From Gammaproteobacteria bacterium (lineage in GTDB: Bacteria; Pseudomonadota; Gammaproteobacteria; Burkholderiales; Rhodocyclaceae): a DNA stretch of 64,000 bases. This document shows, piece by piece, positions 1-6,911 of this stretch. Each line of letters begins with the position of its first letter. Position 1 is the first letter of the stretch. The notes under the pieces were generated by a model. It was not told the origin of the DNA. It did not search any database and saw nothing but the letters and a program-made list of their open reading frames with translations. Made by a program: the position numbers and the translations under genes. The stretch is taken from assembly GCA_018819515.1 (NCBI GenBank), contig JAHJPX010000008.1, forward strand, positions 1 through 64,000, written 5' to 3'.

Positions 1-1
1 C

Positions 2-133
2 TGGCCACTGGGCACCAATATCATCGAGGGCATCAACAACAAGATCAAGGTGATCAAACGTATGGCCTACGGCTTCCGCGATGACGCCTACTTCTTCCTC
101 AAAATCCGCTCAGCTTTCCCCGGAGTTCGGTGA
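2..133 (+). CDS. Transposase C-terminus, ISL3 (IS204/IS1001/IS1096/IS1165) type, partial
   Basis: The frame enters from the left window edge and ends at TGA 131-133. It encodes about 43 residues including IIEGINNKIKVIKRMAYGF and a Y-F-F-L-K-I-R ending. This Asn-Asn-Lys-Ile-Lys ... Lys-Arg-x-Ala-Tyr-Gly-Phe block is characteristic of the C-terminal end of the DDE transposases of the ISL3 group. The catalytic part lies outside the window, so completeness cannot be judged. The following frame stays open without a stop into the next ORF, so the element appears to lie against a truncated gene. Confidence 0.75.
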   Translation, partial: WPLGTNIIEGINNKIKVIKRMAYGFRDDAYFFLKIRSAFPGVR

Positions 134-232
134 AGAACCAATAAAAACAGAAACGGCTTTCCACTGAGCATTGAATACGTCACGATATGCCCCGGACTGG
201 AGTCGTGCATAACCAAGCCATACAATCACCAG

Positions 233-661
233 GTGGAAGGCCCATACAACAGTGAAGAAGACGCCTATCCAGAGTACTTGCTGAGCTTCCAACTGGATGA
301 AGGCACACACAACATTCCTCGTATGTATGTTGGGGGCGGCTACTTCCCTCTTTCTGCAGGAACGACTGTTCCCATTGGCTTAAGGGCAGAAATCAAGCCC
401 CGTTCCGTGGTCTATTTGGGACACCTGGAGGTAACGCTGCGCGAAAGGAAGAATGACACCGAAGAGATCGCCAGCAGACTCAACCCAATAGGGGCGGCTG
501 CGGTCGGCTTCCTGACAGGAACATTCGATGTCGCCGTCGAGGACAGGTCTGATGACGATATCAAGCTATTTATTTCCGAATATCCGGCATTGCAAAACGC
601 AAAGGTTGAAAAGGCCGTTCTTCCCCAGTGGATCAGACCGGAAAATAGGGTGGCTCAATAG
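233..661 (+). CDS. Hypothetical protein, probably 5'-truncated remnant
   Basis: This 142-residue frame begins at a GTG with no Shine-Dalgarno. The same frame is open from position 134, directly after the transposase stop, with no ATG in between. The protein has no membrane segment. It is acidic and contains a Y-L-G-H-L-E-V-T-L-R-E-R block and an alternating hydrophobic segment G-F-L-T-G-T-F-D-V-A-V-E-D, which suggests a beta-sheet periplasmic or lipoprotein domain. The likely reading is that an insertion sequence removed the true 5' end, including any signal peptide. I do not recognise the family, and expression is doubtful. Confidence 0.45.
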   Translation: MEGPYNSEEDAYPEYLLSFQLDEGTHNIPRMYVGGGYFPLSAGTTVPIGLRAEIKPRSVVYLGHLEVTLRERKNDTEEIASRLNPIGAAAVGFLTGTFDVAVEDRSDDDIKLFISEYPALQNAKVEKAVLPQWIRPENRVAQ

Positions 662-802
662 AGCGGGCCTGGCGATGTTCACCGAACCAAAGCCTGGTGA
701 GGGGCGCCCCGCCGACAGGCCGGCGACGCTCCTCGGCTAGCGTATTTAACTATCGCTTCTCGGTAGGGCAAGCTTACGCTTCGGGTCGAACTCGGCCTAT
801 GA

Positions 803-829
803 ATGGCGTACCGCCACGGCTGACTTTTC
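803..829 (-). repeat. Dispersed hairpin-tail element, copy 1
   Basis: 23 of 26 positions match the consensus (arm GTGGCG, loop, arm CGCCAC, tail GGCTGACTTTT, read on the + strand). It is intergenic, 6 bp beyond the stop of the icmF fragment. Homology between this fragment and the intact icmF locus starts exactly inside this element. Confidence 0.8.
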
Positions 830-835
830 GCGCGA

Positions 836-1375
836 CTACATCGACCGACGATACTGCCCGCCCACTTCGTAGAGCGCGTTGCTGATCTGCCCCAGCGAGC
901 AATGTCGCACGGCGTCGACCAGCACGGCGAAGACGTTGCCGTTTTCGATCACGGTCTGCTTGAGTTTGGCGAGCCAGAGCGGCGCCTGTTCGGCGTTGCG
1001 CGACTGGAAGTCACGCAGCCGCTTGAGTTGGCTTTGCTTCTCTTCCTCGGTCGAGCGCGCGAGTTCGATTTCCTGCACGCCGCTGCCCTTGGGGTTGAGG
1101 AAGGTGTTCACACCGATCAGCGGGTAGGAGCCGTCGTGCTTCTTCTGCTCGTAATAGAGGCTTTCTTCCTGGATCTTGCCGCGCTGGTAGCCGGTCTCCA
1201 TGGCGCCGAGCACGCCGCCGCGAGAGGCAATCGCCTCGAATTCCTTGAGCACGGCTTCTTCGACGAGGTCGGTCAGTTCGTCGATGACGAAGGCGCCCTG
1301 GTTCGGGTTCTCGTTCTTCGCCACGCCCCACTCGCGATTGATGATGAGCTGGATGGCCATGGCGCGGCGCACGCT
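836..1375 (-). pseudogene. Truncated duplicate of the 3' end of icmF
   Basis: The reverse strand encodes the last ~180 residues of the acyl-CoA mutase domain, nearly identical in protein to the C-terminus of the intact icmF at 6912-10145. Only a few substitutions are seen, for example NPKGSG against NPRGSG. At DNA level I count roughly 10% differences over the first 180 bp, mostly synonymous. The homologous segments 803-1375 and 6879-7451 have equal length without indels. Upstream of 1375 homology stops abruptly. The frame continues to an ATG at 1456 through unrelated sequence, but B12-binding, GTPase and most of the mutase barrel are missing, so it cannot be functional. Confidence 0.85.
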
Positions 1376-1452
1376 CGTCTCAGCCGGTCGCCGGCACGCT
1401 ACGCGTTCGCAAACCAGCCACTGTTCTCGCTTGCGTGTTTTCAGCGATTGTC

Positions 1453-4400
1453 TCAATCCGCCGCAAAAGCGTTCGCCTGGCTGAACTCGGCGTGGGATAC
1501 GGCCTTGCCGAACAAATGGCCCTGGGCGTAGGTACAGCCGTTGGCGCGCAGGAACGAGAGCTGTTCCGCCGTCTCCACGCCTTCGGCGACTGTCTCCAGG
1601 CCGAAGGCGTTCGCCATCTGCAGCATGGCCCTGATCATCGCCGCATCGGCGGGGTCCGTTGCAATGTCACGGACGAAGGACTTGTCGATCTTGATGATGT
1701 CGACCGGCATGCGCTTCAGGTAGCTGAGGGACGAATAGCCGGTACCGAAATCGTCGATGGCGATGCGGCAGCCATCCCGCTGAAGGCTGCGCAGGAGTTC
1801 GACGTATTCGTGGTTGTCGGAGAGCTTGAGGCTCTCGGTGATTTCGACTGTCAGCAGCCGCTTGTCCGCAAGACTGCACTCGCGTAACCGCAACAGGATT
1901 TGCTCGACGTGGTCGCGCGCCACGAAGAGGGCCGAGGACAGGTTGAAGGAAAGCGCCTGGCCGTGGCCGGCCGACTGGCTCCATGGCTCCCAGTCCGAGA
2001 TGCCCCGCTCCAGCGCCCACTCCGTCAACTTGCTGATCATGCCGTTCTGTTCGGCGACCGGAATGAAGATCTCGGGCGGGATGTAGCCCTTGGCAGGATG
2101 ATTCCAGCGCAATAACGCCTCGGCGCCGACGACGGCTTGCGTGTCGATGCGTACGATCGGCTGGTAGTGCAGTTCCATGTGGCCCTGACGCAGGGCAAGC
2201 ATGAGTTCGCTGTCGATCCAGTGGCGCCGATTCGCCTCGTCCTGCATCTTGTGCGTAAAGAAACAATAGTTGTTGCGGCCGTTCTTCTTGGCCTCGTACA
2301 TCGCGCTGTCGGCGTTCTTGAGCAGCGTCTCGACGGAATCGCCATCCATCGGATAGACCGTGATGCCGATGCTGGCGGCGGTTTGCAGCGTGCGCTCCGC
2401 CACCACCAGCGGCCGGCTGACCTCGGCCAGGATCTTGTTGGCGATGGGGATGATGTCCTGGGCATTGGAGATGTCGTTCAGCAACACGATGAACTCGTCA
2501 CCGCCCATGCGCCCCACCGAATCGCACTCCCGCACGGCGTCGCGAATCCGGTGCGCAACGCGGATCAGCAGTTCGTCGCCGGCCGCGTGTCCCAGGGCGT
2601 CGTTGACCGCCTTGAAGTGGTCGAGGTCCATGAACATCACCGCGAACAGGCGGCCGCCACGCCGGCTGGACGACAGCATCTGCCCAAGGCGGTCCATGAT
2701 CAGGTTGCGGTTCGGCAGCCCGGTCAGCGCATCGATGGAAGCCTGGCGCTCGATGGTCTCCTTGGCCCGCTTGGCTTCAGTGATGTCGCTGAACACCGCG
2801 ATGTGCCGGTTCACGGTGCCGTTGTCGTCCTTCAGGACGTTGATGGACAGCCACTCGGTATAGACATCGCCGTTCTTGCGGCGGTTCTGGATCTCGCCGG
2901 CCCAGTTCCCCGTCGCCAGCAGGCCTGCCCACATCTGCTTGTAGAAATCCTGCGACTGCTTGCCGGAACTGAGGAAGCGCGGATTCTTGCCGATCACCTC
3001 GTCGGGACCGTAGCCGGTAATGGCGGTGAAAGCCGGATTGACGGAGATGATCTGGTTGGCCGCATCGGTGATCACCGTCGCCTCCGAGGCGTGCTCGAAC
3101 ACCGAGGCCGACAGGCGCAGCTTGTCCTCGACCTGCTTCTTTTCCGAGATGTCGGTGATGGTGATGACGACACCGCCCAGCGCCTTGCGGCTGCTGTCGT
3201 GATAGGGCGTCATGCGCACCAGGAAGCACCGGTTGTCCTCGTGGCAGAACTCGAACTCCTCGACCCGCGCCTTCTTCAACACGCTGCCCACGTGCGACAG
3301 CAGTTGCGGCAGATGCGCCTGGGTCGACACCGTCGTCAGGTTGGGCCGGGTCAGCGGGGAGATGTCGAAGAACTCCAGCGCCACCTGGTTGTAGCGGGTC
3401 ACCGTCAGGTTGCGATCCACCACGATCAGCCCCTTGTAGAGGCTGTTGAGGATGTTGGACAAGTCGTTGTTGGCATCGCTCAGTTCGGCGGTGCGCGTGC
3501 CCAGTTCGTCGTTGACGGTGATCAGCTCCTCGTTGGAGGCCTGCAATTCCTCGTTGGCGGTTTCCAGTTCCTCGTTGGAGGCCTGCAATTCCTCGTTGGA
3601 GGCCTGCGCTTCCTCGTTGAGCGACTGCAGCTCCTCGTTGGCGGTCTCCAGTTCCTCGATCACCGTTTGCAGGTTCTCGCGGTTCAGCACGATCTCGCGT
3701 TCGAGTTCCGCGACGCGCTCGGCGTCGATCGCGCTGCCGGTGCCGGCGCCGTTTGCCGCAGGCTTTTCCACGACCCGCTCGAAACACACCAGCAGCAGGT
3801 CGGGATCGCCGGGGCCGGACTGTCCGGCGGAATGCACCGCCATCCGGTAGTAGTGCTTCTTGCCTTCCTCGACCACCTGTACCGGATTGCAGACGGCGCT
3901 CTGCTTGTTGCGCACGACCCGGTGGCCAAAGGCCCGCAGTTCGGCGCGGAACGCCGGCTTGATCAGCGTGAAGGCGTTGAAGTCGGCCTTGCCCTTGCGC
4001 ACGGCAAGGAAGGGGCTGCAATCGCCGAACAACTCCAGGATCTCGCCGGCGTCCGTCATCAGCAGGCTGGCCGGTGCATACAACTCGAAGAGCTTGTCGT
4101 GGGCAGGCGTCGTGCTCGGCGGCACGGGACGCCTGTCAGCCAGCGCACCATCGCCGATCCGGTCGAACACCGGCCGCGTCCGGGCGAAGCCCGTCAGTAC
4201 CGGCGAGGCTACCGGCCGCTTCAGGTATACCTTGTTTTTGTGGTCGTGCTCGACGAACAGCTTGCCGAGGCGACCGATCGATTCCGACTTGCCGAGGAAC
4301 AGCACGCCGTGGTCGCGCAACGCGTAGTGGAATACCTTGATCACCCGATCCTGCAACTCCGGCTTGAAGTAGATCAGCAGGTTGCGGCAACTCACCAGAT

Positions 4401-5754
4401 CAAGGCGAACGAACGGCGCGTCCTGCACCAGGTCCTGGCGTGCGAACAGCGTCATGTCGCGCAGGCTTTTGTCGATGTGGTAGGTGCCATCGACCGTCGT
4501 GAAGTAACGATCGATCAGGGCGCTGTCGACGCCGGCCAGCGAGGTCTCGGGATAGGCCCCGGCCCGCGCGGCGGCGACCGCATCGCCGTTGATGTCGGTG
4601 GCGAACAACTGGATGTGGTACTTGTCGCGGTTGTCGCCCAGCTCCTCGGCCAGGATGATGGCGATCGAATACACCTCCTCGCCCGTGGCGCAGCCCGGCA
4701 CCCAGATGCGGATGTCGTCGCCCGGCTGCTTGGTCTTGAGCAGTTCCTGCACGCTGCGCCGCATCGCCTCGAACGCATCCGGATCGCGGAAGAACGAAGT
4801 GACGCAGATCAGGAAGTTGCCCGCCAGCACCGCCAGTTCCTCGCGATGCTTGCCGATGTACTCGCCGTAGGCATCGAGGTCGGGGATCTGCATGGCCGCC
4901 ATGCGGCGCAGCACCTGCCGCGACAGGGTCGCATCCTTGTAGTTCGAGAAGTCCATCCCGGTATGGGTGGCGATCTGGCGCACGATGCCGCGCATGGTCG
5001 ACGGCGGCGTCTCGTCGGCCTCGTCGGCCAGCGGTGCGCGCGGCCATTGCACGATGGAGCGCAACTGGTTGGCGATCTCGTGCGGCGGCAGCACCAGGTC
5101 GGTCCGGCCGATGCGGATGGCGGCATTCGGCATGCTGTCGTACTTCGCCGACTTCGGGTCCTGGGCGATGGAAACACCGCCGGCGGCCTTGATCGCCTTG
5201 ATGCCGTGAGCGCCGTCCGAACCCGTGCCCGAAAGGATGATGCCGATCGCCCAGTCCTTGCGGTCATCCGCCAGGCTCATGAAGAAGCGGTCGACGGACG
5301 GCTTGGGGCCGATGGTATTGGTCGGCCGGCTGACCTTGATCTTGCCTTTGGTCACCGTGATGTCGACATTGGGCGGCGCGACGTAGATCGTATCGGGCTT
5401 GGGTGGCAGGTTGTTGGTCGCTTCCACCACCTTGAGCCGGGTCTCCCGCGCCAGCAGCTCGACCATCAGGCTGCGGTGGTCCGGCGACATGTGCTGCGCC
5501 ACGATGTAGGTCATGTTGGCATGGGCCGGCAAATTGGCCACGAAGGGCCGCAAGGCCTCCAGGCCGCCCGCCGAAGCGCCGACACCGACGTAGTAAAGCG
5601 GGCCGTCCGCGGCCGGTGTTTTCGCAGGGGCCTTGGCCGTCGTCCTGGCGTTCCTGGCCGGCTTTGCCGGGGCCGCCTTCTCGGCGGTCGTCGTGCGGGC
5701 GCTGCGTGTGGTTGTTCGGTTCCTGGCTGGCGTCTTCTTCTTCGTATCAACCAC
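1453..5754 (-). CDS. CheB-CheR-PAS-GGDEF-EAL hybrid signalling protein
   Basis: Large multidomain protein of about 1433 residues. Residues 1-50 are a Lys/Ala/Thr-rich tail. About 52-235 is a CheB methylesterase domain with GASAGG (Ser), AQHMSPDH (His) and SGTGSDGAHG (Asp). About 265-510 is a CheR methyltransferase with VPGCATGEE and SCRNLLIYF. A PAS-like region follows, then a coiled coil (about 685-758) built of repeated NEELQ/ANEEL units, two PAS domains, a GGDEF domain (LTGLPN, intact GGDEF) and an EAL domain (EALLRW, DDFGTGYSS, AEGVET). All catalytic motifs look intact, so it may both make and degrade cyclic di-GMP. The start chosen is GTG 5754, because an upstream extension would run through the divergent promoter region. 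No receiver domain is fused to CheB. Confidence 0.88.
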   Translation of the reverse strand: MVDTKKKTPARNRTTTRSARTTTAEKAAPAKPARNARTTAKAPAKTPAADGPLYYVGVGASAGGLEALRPFVANLPAHANMTYIVAQHMSPDHRSLMVELLARETRLKVVEATNNLPPKPDTIYVAPPNVDITVTKGKIKVSRPTNTIGPKPSVDRFFMSLADDRKDWAIGIILSGTGSDGAHGIKAIKAAGGVSIAQDPKSAKYDSMPNAAIRIGRTDLVLPPHEIANQLRSIVQWPRAPLADEADETPPSTMRGIVRQIATHTGMDFSNYKDATLSRQVLRRMAAMQIPDLDAYGEYIGKHREELAVLAGNFLICVTSFFRDPDAFEAMRRSVQELLKTKQPGDDIRIWVPGCATGEEVYSIAIILAEELGDNRDKYHIQLFATDINGDAVAAARAGAYPETSLAGVDSALIDRYFTTVDGTYHIDKSLRDMTLFARQDLVQDAPFVRLDLVSCRNLLIYFKPELQDRVIKVFHYALRDHGVLFLGKSESIGRLGKLFVEHDHKNKVYLKRPVASPVLTGFARTRPVFDRIGDGALADRRPVPPSTTPAHDKLFELYAPASLLMTDAGEILELFGDCSPFLAVRKGKADFNAFTLIKPAFRAELRAFGHRVVRNKQSAVCNPVQVVEEGKKHYYRMAVHSAGQSGPGDPDLLLVCFERVVEKPAANGAGTGSAIDAERVAELEREIVLNRENLQTVIEELETANEELQSLNEEAQASNEELQASNEELETANEELQASNEELITVNDELGTRTAELSDANNDLSNILNSLYKGLIVVDRNLTVTRYNQVALEFFDISPLTRPNLTTVSTQAHLPQLLSHVGSVLKKARVEEFEFCHEDNRCFLVRMTPYHDSSRKALGGVVITITDISEKKQVEDKLRLSASVFEHASEATVITDAANQIISVNPAFTAITGYGPDEVIGKNPRFLSSGKQSQDFYKQMWAGLLATGNWAGEIQNRRKNGDVYTEWLSINVLKDDNGTVNRHIAVFSDITEAKRAKETIERQASIDALTGLPNRNLIMDRLGQMLSSSRRGGRLFAVMFMDLDHFKAVNDALGHAAGDELLIRVAHRIRDAVRECDSVGRMGGDEFIVLLNDISNAQDIIPIANKILAEVSRPLVVAERTLQTAASIGITVYPMDGDSVETLLKNADSAMYEAKKNGRNNYCFFTHKMQDEANRRHWIDSELMLALRQGHMELHYQPIVRIDTQAVVGAEALLRWNHPAKGYIPPEIFIPVAEQNGMISKLTEWALERGISDWEPWSQSAGHGQALSFNLSSALFVARDHVEQILLRLRECSLADKRLLTVEITESLKLSDNHEYVELLRSLQRDGCRIAIDDFGTGYSSLSYLKRMPVDIIKIDKSFVRDIATDPADAAMIRAMLQMANAFGLETVAEGVETAEQLSFLRANGCTYAQGHLFGKAVSHAEFSQANAFAAD

Positions 5755-5791
5755 TATGTTCTGGCCCTGTCGATGAAACACGGAACATCTG

Positions 5792-5804
5792 ATACTAAAA
5801 GTAT
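5792..5804. promoter_or_regulatory. Inverted repeat overlapping a possible -10 of the CheB/CheR gene
   Basis: Perfect inverted repeat ATACT-AAA-AGTAT. On the minus strand the overlapping TATACT (5800-5805) could be a -10 box for the CheB-CheR hybrid gene, whose GTG start lies about 45 bp downstream. No good -35 box is seen. A repeat on a -10 box is a plausible operator, but no regulator is assigned. Confidence 0.35.
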
Positions 5805-5828
5805 ATTGGCGGCTGTCTCGTCGGCCCA

Positions 5829-5844
5829 TCACCCCCCGGGGTGA
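5829..5844. promoter_or_regulatory. Second inverted repeat in the divergent intergenic region
   Basis: Perfect inverted repeat TCACCCC-CC-GGGGTGA lying midway between the two divergent genes. A TATATT (5895-5900) could be the -10 of the + strand gene. The position fits a shared operator. No known regulator motif is recognised. Confidence 0.35.
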
Positions 5845-5929
5845 GTCGGTCATACTGAAAGCCATTCGATCCCGGGCGACCGATCCGGCTGCGCTATATT
5901 CACTGCCGGCATCGCAACAGAATTTCGCA

Positions 5930-6694
5930 ATGAAGCTGAAGGTCAAACCCACCGGGCACGCCGAGATCGATCGGCAACACGCCATCCTCCATGAACTGGC
6001 GGCTCGCTTCATCAACATCTGCCCAGGCGGAAACGGGCGGCTGTGTACGCTCTGTGTCGCCGGGGAACGCCGTCGTTGCGCGCAGTCCCTCGCGACGGTG
6101 GCCGACGGCATGCTCTCCCTGCTGGCGGGGCATGCCAACTACGAAGAGAAACTCATGGGCCTGCTGCCGGACCTCCCCAACTGCCGGGAGCACATCCGCA
6201 GACACACGGAAGCCCATGCCGATTTCGTCCTGCACCTGCGGATACTGGCCGATCGGGTTGACGAGGATGACCCGCAGGCAACTGCCGACCGCATGCATCA
6301 CCTGCTCACGCAGTGGCTGGGCGAGCATGCCGCACAGTTCGACGAGCCCTTGCTGGCCGAACTTGGCGGCCAGTTCCCGGTCGAGACCGAGTTCGACGAA
6401 GAACTGGTGGCTATCCTCGACCGGTACGTATTCCATGGCCGCCCCACCGGGCTGCCTTCCCACCTTCACGACAACGACACCCGGCAACAGGTCGAAGCGC
6501 GCCTGGCGCGGCTGACCCCGCGGCAACGCGAAGTCTGCGCACTGGTCGCCAAAGGCCTGGCCAACAAGACGATCGCCGACCAGCTCGGCACCACCATCAA
6601 CACCATCAAGACCCACCGCGCGGAAATCTACCGCAAGCTGGAGGTCCGCTCACTGCTCGACCTCGTGCTGGTCATGGAGATCGTCAAGGGTTAA
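5930..6694 (+). CDS. Hemerythrin-like domain fused to LuxR-type HTH regulator
   Basis: The 254-residue protein begins with a bacteriohemerythrin-like four-helix domain (about residues 5-150). It carries the expected iron-ligand pattern: EIDRQH near residue 17, HANYEEKLM with a Glu ligand, RRHTEAH, and a final EHAAQFDE. Residues about 185-250 form a LuxR/GerE HTH (LTPRQREVCALVAKGLANK, then I-N-T-I-K-T-H-R-A-E-I-Y-R-K-L). Hemerythrin domains bind O2 or related ligands at a di-iron centre, so an oxygen- or redox-responsive transcription factor is the natural inference. It is divergent from the CheB-CheR-GGDEF-EAL gene, which may be its target. An extra Cys-rich loop (C-P-G-G...C-T-L-C...C) near residues 31-50 is unusual. 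No clear Shine-Dalgarno precedes the ATG. Confidence 0.8.
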   Translation: MKLKVKPTGHAEIDRQHAILHELAARFINICPGGNGRLCTLCVAGERRRCAQSLATVADGMLSLLAGHANYEEKLMGLLPDLPNCREHIRRHTEAHADFVLHLRILADRVDEDDPQATADRMHHLLTQWLGEHAAQFDEPLLAELGGQFPVETEFDEELVAILDRYVFHGRPTGLPSHLHDNDTRQQVEARLARLTPRQREVCALVAKGLANKTIADQLGTTINTIKTHRAEIYRKLEVRSLLDLVLVMEIVKG

Positions 6695-6726
6695 CCGCGA
6701 TACCCAACGATTCGTCCGCTCATGGC

Positions 6727-6766
6727 CAGGAAGCCTTTCGCCTGTCGACAGGCGAAAGGCTTCCTG
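6727..6766. terminator. 40-bp perfect palindrome between convergent genes
   Basis: The arms (left arm CAGGAAGCCTTTCGCCTGTC) form an uninterrupted 20+20 bp palindrome centred on TCGA. It lies 33 bp past the stop of the hemerythrin-LuxR gene and faces the end of icmF. No U-tract follows on either side, so a bidirectional terminator is plausible but not typical. Confidence 0.5.
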
Positions 6767-6878
6767 CCAAGGTCGTGACGGAGACGGCGAAAAGGTGCAC
6801 GACTTGCGGCCTGGTTTTGATAAAGCTGGCACAGCACTTGAAATATCACCAGGCAGCAATGGTTCCATGGCCGCCCAA

Positions 6879-6905
6879 GTGGCGTCTCACCACGGCTGAC
6901 TTTTC
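6879..6905 (-). repeat. Dispersed hairpin-tail element, copy 2
   Basis: 24 of 26 positions match the consensus. It sits 7 bp past the icmF stop codon, in the same relative place as copy 1 behind the icmF fragment. Confidence 0.85.
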
Positions 6906-6911
6906 TCGCAG

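Noticed and set aside
110..310. 66-residue minus-strand frame with a hydrophobic stretch
   Set aside because: It looks like a membrane helix, but it overlaps both the transposase end and the better-supported + frame and has no ribosome site.
2137..5844. A 1235-codon open frame on the + strand opposite the CheB-CheR-GGDEF-EAL gene
   Set aside because: High-GC shadow of a real gene. The translation is repetitive and rich in His/Arg/Asp/Val, without domains. The minus strand has continuous known domains.
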